Origin: Caldifarciminota bacterium
Lineage (GTDB): Bacteria; Hydrothermota; Hydrothermia; LBFQ01; DSFT01
Assembly: GCA_025060695.1 (NCBI GenBank)
Contig: JANXBH010000005.1
Coordinates: forward strand, 32,849-96,848
Reading direction: 5' to 3'
Length of the DNA: 64,000 nt
Both the position numbers and the translations under genes were made by a program. How positions within the stretch are numbered: position 1 is the stretch's first letter; every line of letters starts with the position of its first letter. The notes beneath the pieces were generated by a model that made no database searches, was not told the origin of the DNA, and worked only from the letters and a program-made list of their open reading frames with translations. Below, piece after piece: positions 55,607 to 63,899 of this stretch.

Positions 55607-56644
55607 TAAGTAAAATTTTATAGCTTGGTCGTTATCAAGTAATATATTTATATGTCCCATTTTTCTTCTTTTTTTTCTGTCTTTGAAATACCAATAAAAG
55701 AAAGAATTATTTAATTTTAAAACCTCGTATAAATCTGGCTTTTTTATATCTATAAGATTTATCATAAGTGTTGGTTTTATTAATTGAGGACTCGATAGTG
55801 GTAAATTTAAGATTGCTCTTAAAAATTGTTCAAATTGCGATATCGTGCATCCGTCAAGTGTCCAATGACCACTGTTGTGTGGTCTTGTCGCTATTTCATT
55901 TATTAAAATTTTATCTTTATATACAAAAAACTCAATAGCCATAATACCAATAAGATTTATAGATTTTGAAAGCTCTATTGCAATTTCCTCAATTTCCCTT
56001 TTTAATTTTTCATCTATCTTTGCAGGAGTAATATTATACACCAATATTCCTTCTTTATGAAAATTTTCAGATATAGGAAAAGTTTTAAATTCATATTCGT
56101 TTCTTGCAATTATAATAGAAACCTCTTTTTCAAAGCTTATAAACTCTTCAATAATAACCTCTTCATTTAAATTTTTAATTTCTTCCAAGTCCTCTAATTT
56201 TTTTATATAATACTGACCTTTTCCGTCATATCCAAGTTTTGTAGTTTTTATAACTGCTGGAATAAAATTATTTTCTTTTATGACTTTTTCTACTTCACTA
56301 TAACTGCTTGCTATATAGAATTTTGGGACAGGAAAACCACTTTTACTTAAAAAGCTCTTTTCACTATATCTACTTTGCTTTAGCATGAAATTTTCAAAAC
56401 TTGGTCTAAGTTTATCTTCCATATATTTTACAATTTCTATAGGTAAATGCTCAAACTCAAATGTTATTACGTCGCTATTTTTATAAAATTCCTCATATTG
56501 CTCAAATGTATATATTTTTGCAGGTGTATTAGAAGAAGGGACATTAAGAGTTTTATCTAAAACATTAAAACTAAAGCCCATATAAGTCCCTCTTAATATG
56601 GTCATAAATCCAAGTTGTCCCCCTCCCATTATGCCTATTTTCAT
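55553..56644 (-). CDS. purK: N5-carboxyaminoimidazole ribonucleotide synthase
   Basis: ATP-grasp enzyme of purine synthesis, 363 residues in the open frame. Signature blocks are MKIGIMGGGQLGFM, AVIKTTKLGYDGKGQYYI, VIIEEFISFEKEVSIIIAR and the active-site ATRPHNSGHWTLDGCTISQFEQ (split here as ATRPHNSG and HWTLDGC). The true gene has no stop before tRNA-Leu: the last 16 codons (RVAELVDAVGSEPTVR) are read from the tRNA and the stop is in its variable arm. The tRNA promoter is inside the preceding codons. purE is not adjacent. Confidence 0.9.
   Translation of the reverse strand: MKIGIMGGGQLGFMTILRGTYMGFSFNVLDKTLNVPSSNTPAKIYTFEQYEEFYKNSDVITFEFEHLPIEIVKYMEDKLRPSFENFMLKQSRYSEKSFLSKSGFPVPKFYIASSYSEVEKVIKENNFIPAVIKTTKLGYDGKGQYYIKKLEDLEEIKNLNEEVIIEEFISFEKEVSIIIARNEYEFKTFPISENFHKEGILVYNITPAKIDEKLKREIEEIAIELSKSINLIGIMAIEFFVYKDKILINEIATRPHNSGHWTLDGCTISQFEQFLRAILNLPLSSPQLIKPTLMINLIDIKKPDLYEVLKLNNSFFYWYFKDRKKRRKMGHINILLDNDQAIKFYLARVAELVDAVGSEPTVR
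55607..55622 (-). promoter_or_regulatory. tRNA-Leu promoter, inside purK
   Basis: TATAAAATTTTACTTA just before the tRNA 5' base; TAAAAT (55620-55615) ends exactly 8 nt upstream, the same spacing as at tRNA-Thr. The element lies within purK codons. Confidence 0.65.
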
Positions 56645-56976
56645 ACTTCTAAATAAAGTTTTCCTTTTGAAATAATAAATTTCTTTACTTGTATACCTTC
56701 TATATATTCTGACAAGTAAATGCTTAAAATGTTGTCCTTTAAAGTAATACCCTTTTCTGATATATCTGGAAGAAAGTAAGAAGCTAAACCCTCTACTGAA
56801 AATGTTATGATTGAACCTGTAGTTTTTATAGGAACTAATTTAATTGTAAAAGGAATTATAATAAGAAAACTTCCTTGTATGCTTATATGATTATCGTTAA
56901 TCTTAACTTTCAAATTTCTTTTTAAAAGTTTGGATATAATTTTGCTTAAAACATATTCGTCTAATTCTATTCTCAT
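56641..56976 (-). CDS. Hypothetical protein, 111 residues
   Basis: A small protein without a recognised family. It has two basic and hydrophobic beta-strand blocks (LKVKINDNHISIQGSFLIIIPFTIKLVPI given here in part as NDNHISIQGSF, and ILSIYLSEYIEGIQVKKFII), probably a compact cytosolic beta fold. It overlaps purK by ATGA and is the first gene of that transcript, with a -10 element 7 nt before its ATG. Confidence 0.55.
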   Translation of the reverse strand: MRIELDEYVLSKIISKLLKRNLKVKINDNHISIQGSFLIIIPFTIKLVPIKTTGSIITFSVEGLASYFLPDISEKGITLKDNILSIYLSEYIEGIQVKKFIISKGKLYLEV

Positions 56977-57038
56977 AGTAAAAATTTTAAAGTCCTGATA
57001 AAAAATGCTTTAAAATTTAAAAAAAAGGGAGGTTCAAA
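56977..57038. promoter_or_regulatory. Divergent promoters of the 111-residue gene and the UspA gene
   Basis: The minus-strand TAAAAT (56989-56984) ends 7 nt before its ATG. The plus-strand TAAAAT (57011-57016) lies 22 nt before the UspA ATG, and a GGGAGG ribosome-binding site (57027-57032) stands 6 nt before that ATG, so the UspA message has a short leader. Confidence 0.65.
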
Positions 57039-57887
57039 ATGAAGATGTTTCATAAAATTGTATATACTACTGATTTATCAGAATCATCACTAAAACTTAT
57101 ACCTTGGATAACATACCTTTCAAAAGTAGGAGACTCAAGATTAGAGATTTTACATGTTGTAAATAGTATTTCTCCATTTTATAAAATGATACTTGGATGG
57201 AATACAATTTTGGATGAATATTCTAATAACCATAAGCATAAGATACTTTCAACATTAGAAAGTATCAAACTTTCTTTAAAGGAAAATGGTATAAACCATG
57301 TGGATATCTATCTAAAGGAGGGAACTCCTCACTGGGAAATAGTAGATTTTTTAGATTACACTAAAGCAAGTTTAGTTGTTTTATCAAATTCATCAAAAAA
57401 CGAAGAAATAGGTTCAACCGCATATGAGGTTTCCTGTTTAAGTCCTTCAAATGTTCTAATAATTAAGGGAAATAGTGAACCGAGGATTAAGAAGATTGCG
57501 GTTGGTATGGATTTCTCAAGGTATTCAAAAAATGCATTTATACTATCACTTGCATTAGCTAAGACATTTTCTGCAAAAGTATATAATGTCCATGTTTTTG
57601 ATAGTGCAAGTTTAGAGCATTTGCCAAGTAATTTAATAGATGAACTTTTAATAGAATTAAATTTAGAACTAACTAAAGTATTTGAGGGCGTAGATATTGA
57701 ACCAGTTATTATAAAAGAAGGTAGTGATGGTAGAGCACTAACAAAATGGGCAAAAGAGAATGATATTGATATTATTTTAATTTCGTATAGAGGACTAAAT
57801 GATAGGACCATGTTTTTGGGTCATTTTGCTGACGAAGTAATTAGAAGTTCCCAAATACCTGTATTATTGGTTAGAAAATTTTACTGA
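57039..57887 (+). CDS. Universal stress protein, two tandem UspA domains
   Basis: A 282-residue protein. Domain 1 starts HKIVYTTDLSESSLKLIPW and domain 2 starts KKIAVGMDFSRYSKNAFILS. The second domain keeps the ATP-binding pattern near its end: SYRGLNDRTMFLGHFADEVIRSSQ, with Gly-x8-Gly and Ser-Ser. The first domain's equivalent (SNSSKNEEIGSTAYEVSCLSP) lacks the glycines, so only domain 2 is likely to bind ATP. It has a strong ribosome-binding site. ribE follows with a one-base overlap. Confidence 0.85.
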   Translation: MKMFHKIVYTTDLSESSLKLIPWITYLSKVGDSRLEILHVVNSISPFYKMILGWNTILDEYSNNHKHKILSTLESIKLSLKENGINHVDIYLKEGTPHWEIVDFLDYTKASLVVLSNSSKNEEIGSTAYEVSCLSPSNVLIIKGNSEPRIKKIAVGMDFSRYSKNAFILSLALAKTFSAKVYNVHVFDSASLEHLPSNLIDELLIELNLELTKVFEGVDIEPVIIKEGSDGRALTKWAKENDIDIILISYRGLNDRTMFLGHFADEVIRSSQIPVLLVRKFY

Positions 57888-58510
57888 TGTTTTCAGGTAT
57901 AGTAGAAAGGACTTCAAGTTTAAAGAGCTATAGAAAATATAGTGATGGAATATTTATTGAAATAGAAAATCCATATGAGGAACTTTTTGAAGGTGAAAGC
58001 ATAAGTTTAGATGGTTGTTGCTTAACTGTTGATAAATTTGATAAAGATTCTATATACTTTTTCTTATCACTTGAAACTCTTAAAAGAACGAAATTTTCAA
58101 GAATTGACATGAAGAATCATGTATTTAACTTGGAAAGGTCTTTAACTTTAAATAAACTTATTGGTGGACATTTGGTTTTAGGCCATGTGGATGACGTTGG
58201 AATAGTTCAAGAAGTAAAAAACTTTGAAAATACGAGAATTTTAGAAATTCAATTCAATCCAATATTCAAAAAGTTTACTGTATATAAAGGAAGTATTTGT
58301 GTAGATGGAGTAAGTTTAACTATAAATGAGATAGGTGAAAGTAGTTTTAAAATAGCACTTATTCCAAAAACCATAGAAATTACTAATTTAAAATATTTAA
58401 AAGAAGGGAGCTTTGTAAATTTAGAATTTGATATAATTGCAAAGTATGTAGAAAATCTCATTAATAAAGGCTGGAAATCTTTATTATTACCTCAACACTC
58501 TCAGGAATAA
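57887..58510 (+). CDS. ribE: Riboflavin synthase alpha subunit
   Basis: Dismutates two lumazine molecules to riboflavin, 207 residues. The start MFSGIVER is diagnostic. Two tandem lumazine-binding barrels follow: GESISLDGCCLTVDKFD in the first, and SICVDGVSLTINEIGES in the second, with IGGHLVLGHVDDVG between. It is cotranscribed with the UspA gene (TGATG overlap). Its last 50 bases overlap the convergent cdaR gene. A cobalt or FMN riboswitch is not seen nearby. Confidence 0.93.
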   Translation: MFSGIVERTSSLKSYRKYSDGIFIEIENPYEELFEGESISLDGCCLTVDKFDKDSIYFFLSLETLKRTKFSRIDMKNHVFNLERSLTLNKLIGGHLVLGHVDDVGIVQEVKNFENTRILEIQFNPIFKKFTVYKGSICVDGVSLTINEIGESSFKIALIPKTIEITNLKYLKEGSFVNLEFDIIAKYVENLINKGWKSLLLPQHSQE

Positions 58511-59084
58511 TCTTTATATCTTCAAAAAACTTCTTTAGGGCAACTTTTGTCTTAAAGTCCTCCGTTCTATGTGATATATCTATCTCATTAGTTTCGACAT
58601 ATTTAATGCCGATTATTTGACTTTCAGATGCAATTACATCAACTACTTTAGGTTCAACAATAATACTATCTATAGTATAGCCTTCTTTTGGAGAACCAGT
58701 AATATTTACTCTTACTTCTCTTGGTTTTCTTACAATTTTTTCAACTAATATATTTAAAGTTTCTGGATATACACTAATAAGTTTTATGTGAGGTTCTACT
58801 ATTATATAGTTTCTTATTGGAATTTTGAAATTTCCAGTTTTCATTGGTTCAAAGTTTATATTCAATTGTCTTTTTTTTATTGCTAATGATATTAGGTCTT
58901 TTGCTTTTCCAGAAAGTTCCAAGTATACACTATCAGTATTGGGAACTACTCTAAAATACTCATTTTTTTGAATTAATATGCTATATGCAAATTTTACATT
59001 AATAGATTTATCAAGTTTTGCATATACAAAGATTAAAAGACTAATGAAAATTGATAGTATAAATATGATTCTAGATTCTGCCAT
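58461..59084 (-). CDS. cdaR: YbbR-domain protein (CdaR-like)
   Basis: A 207-residue protein with one N-terminal membrane helix (IIFILSIFISLLIFVYAKL) and YbbR repeats: RVVPNTDSVYLELSGKAKDL, ISVYPETLNILVEKIV, VRVNITGSPKEGYTIDSIIV and EPKVVDVIASESQIIGI. In Gram-positive bacteria CdaR binds and regulates the diadenylate cyclase CdaA. The 14-nt overlap with cdaA supports that pairing here. It overlaps ribE tail to tail by 50 nt. Confidence 0.85.
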   Translation of the reverse strand: MAESRIIFILSIFISLLIFVYAKLDKSINVKFAYSILIQKNEYFRVVPNTDSVYLELSGKAKDLISLAIKKRQLNINFEPMKTGNFKIPIRNYIIVEPHIKLISVYPETLNILVEKIVRKPREVRVNITGSPKEGYTIDSIIVEPKVVDVIASESQIIGIKYVETNEIDISHRTEDFKTKVALKKFFEDIKIIPESVEVIIKISSLY

Positions 59085-59838
59085 TTAGTATTGCCTCTAT
59101 TGTTCCTTTTAATTCCTCTTTCTCAATTGGTGGTGAAAGTTCACCTTTAAATGCAAGCCTTACAGTTTGCCTTTCTTCAGATACAACTATAGATATGGCA
59201 TCTGAAATTTCGGTTATGCCTACCGCTGCTTCGTGTCTTGTCCCAAGTAATGGATCAGGTAGTTTTGAGCTTCTTGGCAATTTTACACTTGCAGATAATA
59301 TTCTATCTTCTTTTATAACTATAGCTCCGTCGTGAAGAGGATTTTCAGGATAAAATATACTCTCTATTAGATAGGATGAAAGCTTTGCATCTATTTCAAT
59401 ACCTTCTTCTAAATAGTCTTGAAGACTCATTCTATTTTGAATAACAATAAGTGCTCCATATCCTCTTTCACTAATTCTATAGCAAGCTTCTATAATTTCA
59501 TCTATTGGAACTTTTGGTCCTTTTGTTAGTGCTCTTAAAATTCTACTTTGACCTATACTTGCAAGTAGTCTTCTAATTTCAGGTTGAAATAGAATTATTA
59601 AAGCTACTAAACCAACGGTCTTAAATGCATTTATTAACAAATTCATAGAAGACAACTTTAATATCTCTGAAATAACAGCTAAAAATACTATAATAAGAAC
59701 GGACAGAAACATATATGGGGCTCTTGTGCCTCTAAATAGCTTTAAAAATTGATATACTATGAAAAGGAGTATTAAAAAGTCAATAATGTCAAAAAAAGAA
59801 AATTCTATACTTTTTAATATCTGCAAAAAGTCATTCAT
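59071..59838 (-). CDS. cdaA: Diadenylate cyclase CdaA
   Basis: Makes the second messenger c-di-AMP from two ATP. The 255-residue protein has three N-terminal membrane helices and a DAC domain. The nucleotide motif PLHDGAIVI is intact. The RHR motif reads RHE in LGTRHEAAVGITEISDAISIVVSEE; the rest of the block is typical. Genes on both sides are on the same strand and overlap (cdaR by 14 nt, propeller by 4 nt). Confidence 0.92.
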   Translation of the reverse strand: MNDFLQILKSIEFSFFDIIDFLILLFIVYQFLKLFRGTRAPYMFLSVLIIVFLAVISEILKLSSMNLLINAFKTVGLVALIILFQPEIRRLLASIGQSRILRALTKGPKVPIDEIIEACYRISERGYGALIVIQNRMSLQDYLEEGIEIDAKLSSYLIESIFYPENPLHDGAIVIKEDRILSASVKLPRSSKLPDPLLGTRHEAAVGITEISDAISIVVSEERQTVRLAFKGELSPPIEKEELKGTIEAILNGRI

Positions 59839-60599
59839 TTCAACTTATATATTTTGCCTCCTCTAAAATCCAATATATAAAAGTAATCTTTATATATTTC
59901 AAAGTCTGAGATTTCAATATTACTATCTTTAAATATAACCCTCCTTTTAAATGTTTCCTTGAAGTTTGAATATTCTAATATTGTCCCACTTTTTAAGCTA
60001 ACTAAAAATCTTTCCTTTTGCTTTATAAGAGTTGTTGGTTCTTCTCCATAGTTGAACCTTATTATAGGTTCAATATTTTTATAGTTTACATTTTCGTATA
60101 CAGGAAATATCCCAATGTCGTTTTCATTTATTTTAAAAATGCCCCATAACTTTCCTTCTTTATCTATTGTCAAACTTAGAGGTTCATAAAAGCCCATAGC
60201 TACGATTTTTATATGGTTGCTTTTATACTTATAAATTGCATCCGATACGGCAATATATAAGTTATCCATTGTATCTTTGGTAAGTTCTATAGTTGAGGTT
60301 GGTTCATATTTGGGTAAATTAGTTATTACATGTTCTAACTTTTTATTATAAAACTTAGAGATTGTTCCTTCATGAGCTATAAATATTGTTTCTTCTATAA
60401 ATTCAATGTCATATGATGGTTGATTTAAGTTTCTAACTGACAAAATAGGATTAGCTTTTAGGTTATCCAATACCCAGAGATTTCCTGTTATTTCAAGAAT
60501 GTAAATTTTATCCTTATGTATTTTAATGTTAATAGGTCTTGAAAATGAAAAATTCGAAGAGTCTACTATTGCTAATGAAAGTAAAGATAATATTTTCAA
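59835..60599 (-). CDS. Beta-propeller-like exported protein, unknown
   Basis: A 254-residue protein with blade-like repeats (INIKIHKDKIYILEITGNLWVLD, EFIEETIFIAHEGTISKFY, KDTMDNLYIAVSDAIYKY, TIDKEGKLWGIFKI) as in NHL or SMP-30-type propellers, with about five blades. The N-terminus MKILSLLSLAIVDSS could be a short signal. It starts at a TTG 9 nt after the shared palindromic -10 element. It precedes cdaA in overlap; a link to c-di-AMP signalling is only positional. Confidence 0.55.
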   Translation of the reverse strand: MKILSLLSLAIVDSSNFSFSRPINIKIHKDKIYILEITGNLWVLDNLKANPILSVRNLNQPSYDIEFIEETIFIAHEGTISKFYNKKLEHVITNLPKYEPTSTIELTKDTMDNLYIAVSDAIYKYKSNHIKIVAMGFYEPLSLTIDKEGKLWGIFKINENDIGIFPVYENVNYKNIEPIIRFNYGEEPTTLIKQKERFLVSLKSGTILEYSNFKETFKRRVIFKDSNIEISDFEIYKDYFYILDFRGGKIYKLK

Positions 60600-60600
60600 G

Positions 60601-60618
60601 GGCTTAAAATTTTAAACC
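60601..60618. promoter_or_regulatory. Palindromic bidirectional promoter (propeller and LptF/G genes)
   Basis: GGCTTAAAATTTTAAACC is nearly self-complementary. The plus TAAAAT (60605-60610) and the minus TAAAAT (60614-60609) share two bases. They end 10 nt before a CTG at 60621 and 9 nt before the TTG at 60599. No other promoter fits in the 21-base gap. Confidence 0.6.
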
Positions 60619-60620
60619 TT

Positions 60621-61706
60621 CTGAAAAAGATTGATTTTTATATATTATCGGAGTTTTTGAAATTATTCTTTATAATTATTTGCGGAGTAATTGTATTATA
60701 TATCGTTGTGAATTTTTTTGAAAATATAGATACTTTTATAAATCCTCAAAGAGGTTTTAAGTTGTATCCTACTATAAAATACTACTTCTATCAAGTGCCT
60801 TATCTTTTTGTCCTCATGTTGCCTGTTGCACTAATGCTATCCTGTTTCTTTTCAATTGGTGATCTTTCAAGAAGATTTGAAATTATGGCTATAAAATCAA
60901 TTGGAATTAGCATGAAGAGAGCTTTCTTTACAATTTATTTATTTTCTATTTTAATGACAGGTATTTCACTTTATTTATATTTGGATGTGGTAGGTGCATG
61001 GGTAAGGAAAGCTGAATGGGTAAAGGCAGTTGAAATTCAAGGAAAGAAGATACCAAAAGAAAAAACCTTTGCAATGAATTTAACCTTTGTAAGCGGAAAT
61101 AAGGTATACTTTTTTAATGCGATTAGTGCTTTAACTAATTCTTCTGATGGTATAGTAATTGTAGAGTTAGAAAAGGAAGGAAAAGTAAAAAGAAGAATAG
61201 ATGCAAGTAGCGGAAAATATATAAACGATGTTTGGGTTTTTTATAATGTAAATGAGAGAACTATAGATGGGAATAAAATAAAGTATGAGTTTTATAAAGA
61301 GAAAATATTTTCTGAAATAGAAGAAAGTCCTTTTGAGTTTTTAACTGAGCTAAAAGAATTACAACAAATGAATTTAAAGGAGTTAACTAATAGGATAGAA
61401 AAACTAAAGAAAGCAGGTTTTGAAATAAATGCGGAATTGACCGAGTTTTATTCAAGGATTTCATTTCCGTTTATGAATATAATTACTATTATTTTATCTT
61501 TGCCAATAGCAGTAGCAATTAAAGGAAGAGGTAAGGCATGGGGATTTGGTATAGCGGTAATTTTTGTTTTTTTATATTGGGGAGTTTCTGAGATGTTTAG
61601 GACACTTGGTATAGTAGGTAAGTTAGAGCCAGTTCTATGTGCATGGATACCTAATTTGATATTTTTAATAATTGGTATTCCGGGATGGTTTAGAATTGAG
61701 AAGTAA
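60621..61706 (+). CDS. LptF/LptG-family permease (YjgP/YjgQ)
   Basis: Inner-membrane permease of the LPS exporter type, 361 residues from the proposed start. The family N-terminus normally reads like MKxLDRYILREFLK; here LKKIDFYILSEFLKLFF continues upstream of the TTG at 60657 and begins at CTG 60621, 10 nt after the -10 element. Other blocks are NFFENIDTFI, LPVALMLSCFFSIGDLSRRFEIMAIKSIG (as two parts), LTEFYSRISFPFMNIITIIL and WIPNLIFLIIG. The partner LptB/LptF/G genes are not adjacent. The TTG at 60657 is the fallback start. Confidence 0.8.
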   Translation: MKKIDFYILSEFLKLFFIIICGVIVLYIVVNFFENIDTFINPQRGFKLYPTIKYYFYQVPYLFVLMLPVALMLSCFFSIGDLSRRFEIMAIKSIGISMKRAFFTIYLFSILMTGISLYLYLDVVGAWVRKAEWVKAVEIQGKKIPKEKTFAMNLTFVSGNKVYFFNAISALTNSSDGIVIVELEKEGKVKRRIDASSGKYINDVWVFYNVNERTIDGNKIKYEFYKEKIFSEIEESPFEFLTELKELQQMNLKELTNRIEKLKKAGFEINAELTEFYSRISFPFMNIITIILSLPIAVAIKGRGKAWGFGIAVIFVFLYWGVSEMFRTLGIVGKLEPVLCAWIPNLIFLIIGIPGWFRIEK

Positions 61707-62757
61707 AGTATGGTTTAGGGTCTACTGCTTCTTTTCCAATTCTTAATTCAAAGTGCATGGGTTCATCTGATACTTTTGCAATTTCTTGTCCCTTAATTAC
61801 ATTATCACCTTTTTTTATACTTATTTTAGTAATTTGACTATAAATAGTATAAAATCCTGAGTGTTCTATAATTATTATGTTTCCATAGCCTTCAATAAAT
61901 CCTACATATACTACACTTCCGCTTTCTGCAGCTCTTACAGGACTATCCTTAGGTGCTTGTATATCAATACCACTATTTTTCGTTTTAGTTCCATATATCT
62001 TGTCGTATACTATGCCAAAATCGTTCACAATTTTTCCATTTACTGGCATAAGTAATGAAATACCTGTGGTTTTCTTTACACTTTCTTTTTTCTTCGATAA
62101 TTCGTTTATAATGCTTTCAAGTTTTTGTTTTGCTCTTTCTAACTCACTTAGGTATACTTGTCTTTCTGTTTTGTTAGTTCTTATTCTTGATAGTCTGTTA
62201 TTTTTCTCCTGCTTTATTCTATTTAGTTCATTTAATGCAATTTCTTCATCTTTTAGTTTTAAATTTAGTGTGTTTATCGTAATGTCAATTTTATTTTGAG
62301 TAATTTCTAATTGTTTTTGTTTTTCTCTTAGGTCATTTACAAGGTTTTTATAATATCTTAGGACTGATAGTAAACTAACTTCAATTCTATAAGATGTATA
62401 AAATGAGCCTGTTTTTAATAGTAATGACCACATGTTTTCTTTTGGAATTTTATATAGTAGTTTTGCAGAAGTGTTCAGCTTTTTTCTTTTTTCCTCTATT
62501 TCTTTTGTAAGCTCCTCTTTCTTTCTATTTAGTAAATCTAATTCATTTTGAAGTTTTTGAACTTGTAGTTTCAATAGTTGTATTTTCTCGTTATATAGCT
62601 GTATTCTTGCATTTAATATTGATAGTTCTTTAAGTATGCTTTTTTCTTGTTTTTTTAGTTCTTCAAGTTTTTCTTGGTTTTCTATAATAAGTCTATTTAT
62701 TTCTTCTAATTGTTTTTGATAGTCCTCAATATTCTGTGCTAATAGCCATAGCAACAC
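61690..62757 (-). CDS. EnvC/NlpD-like LytM-domain protein with coiled coil
   Basis: A long coiled coil (about residues 10-225, EEINRLIIENQEKLEELKKQ onward) precedes a C-terminal LytM (M23) domain. The domain lacks most zinc ligands: KNSGIDI replaces HxGIDI, YSQI replaces YAHL, and PMHFELR replaces HLHFEVR. This is the EnvC pattern, a non-enzymatic activator of amidases in septum splitting. The frame extends to 62793, but GTG 62757 or the adjacent TTG, preceded by GGAGG, gives a signal-like start (VLLWLLAQ). The start lies inside the thiolase gene. Confidence 0.8.
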   Translation of the reverse strand: MLLWLLAQNIEDYQKQLEEINRLIIENQEKLEELKKQEKSILKELSILNARIQLYNEKIQLLKLQVQKLQNELDLLNRKKEELTKEIEEKRKKLNTSAKLLYKIPKENMWSLLLKTGSFYTSYRIEVSLLSVLRYYKNLVNDLREKQKQLEITQNKIDITINTLNLKLKDEEIALNELNRIKQEKNNRLSRIRTNKTERQVYLSELERAKQKLESIINELSKKKESVKKTTGISLLMPVNGKIVNDFGIVYDKIYGTKTKNSGIDIQAPKDSPVRAAESGSVVYVGFIEGYGNIIIIEHSGFYTIYSQITKISIKKGDNVIKGQEIAKVSDEPMHFELRIGKEAVDPKPYFTSQF

Positions 62758-63895
62758 TTCCCCCACCTCCAAGACAAAGCCCTGCAATTCCAAGTTTTTT
62801 ATTTAGCCTTCTTAATGAATATATTAATGTAGTTAATATTCTTGCTCCTGATGCACCAATTGGATGACCAAGTGCAATTGCCCCTCCATTTATATTGAAT
62901 TTATTCCAATTCCATCTTAATTCTTTATAATTTGCTAAGACTTGGCTTGCAAATGCTTCGTTTAGCTCAATTAAATCAAATTCGTCTATATCTTTTATAT
63001 TTAATTTATTCATAAGTTTTCTAAATGCTCCTATAGGTGCAAAAAATAAATCTTTTGGCTCTGTAAAATAGCTTGTATAGTCTAAAATCCATGCTAATGG
63101 TTTTAAATTTAATTCTCTTACTTTTGTTTCTGATGCTAAAACCAGTGCACTTGCTCCATCACTTAAAGGTGGTGCATTTCCTGCAGTTACTTTTCCATCT
63201 TTTTTAAATACAGGTTTTAGTTGAGATAATTTTTCAATACTTGTATCTCTTCTTGGTGTTTCATCTGTATCTATAATTTTATTATCTACTTCTATTGGAA
63301 TAATTTCTTCTTTAAAATAGCCATTGTCAATGGCTTTTATTGCTTTAATATGACTTTCATACGATAACTGGTCCATTTCTTCTCTTGTTATATTTGCTTT
63401 CTCTGCAGTGTATTCTGCTAAATGTCCCATATGCACATTATTATTAAATTGACAACTTAATCCATCGTAAATCATTAAATCTACTATTTCAGTATTTCCG
63501 TATTTAATTCCATTTCTTAAATAAAGTGCGTGTGGTGTATTTGTCATACTTTCCATTCCTCCAGCTACTACTATATGTGCATCTCCTGATTTTATCATTT
63601 GTGCTCCTAACATAACTGCCTTTAGTCCAGAACCACAAACCTGATTTATAGTAATTGCGGGAACTGAACTTGGTATACCTGCAAGAATTGCCGATTGTCT
63701 TGCAGGATTTTGCCCATTTCCTCCTTGCAAAACCTGACCCACTATCACTTCATCTATTAAACTCACTTCAATATTTGCCCTTTTTATTGCTTCTTTTATT
63801 GCGATAGCTCCAAGTTCTACCGCTTTGAATTTTGATAAATTTCCTAAGATTTTTCCTATAGGAGTTCTTACTGCACTTATAATCGCAACACGCAT
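62726..63895 (-). CDS. Acetyl-CoA C-acetyltransferase (thiolase)
   Basis: Two-domain thiolase, about 389 residues. The nucleophilic Cys is in NQVCGSGLKAV, the active-site His in GHPIGASGARI and the second Cys in GLCLGGGGSVAMA. VAGGMESMTNTPH is also typical of biosynthetic or degradative acetyl-CoA acetyltransferases; biosynthesis (acetoacetyl-CoA) versus fatty-acid use cannot be told. A TTG at 63901 is possible, but the ATG at 63895 lies 6 nt after the -10 element and is preferred. It overlaps the EnvC-like gene. Confidence 0.92.
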   Translation of the reverse strand: MRVAIISAVRTPIGKILGNLSKFKAVELGAIAIKEAIKRANIEVSLIDEVIVGQVLQGGNGQNPARQSAILAGIPSSVPAITINQVCGSGLKAVMLGAQMIKSGDAHIVVAGGMESMTNTPHALYLRNGIKYGNTEIVDLMIYDGLSCQFNNNVHMGHLAEYTAEKANITREEMDQLSYESHIKAIKAIDNGYFKEEIIPIEVDNKIIDTDETPRRDTSIEKLSQLKPVFKKDGKVTAGNAPPLSDGASALVLASETKVRELNLKPLAWILDYTSYFTEPKDLFFAPIGAFRKLMNKLNIKDIDEFDLIELNEAFASQVLANYKELRWNWNKFNINGGAIALGHPIGASGARILTTLIYSLRRLNKKLGIAGLCLGGGGSVAMAISTEY

Positions 63896-63899
63896 AAAC

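Noticed and set aside
57356-57811. A 151-codon frame on the minus strand across the UspA gene
   Set aside because: It is a mirror frame of a well-supported gene, has no promoter or ribosome-binding site and no family motif.
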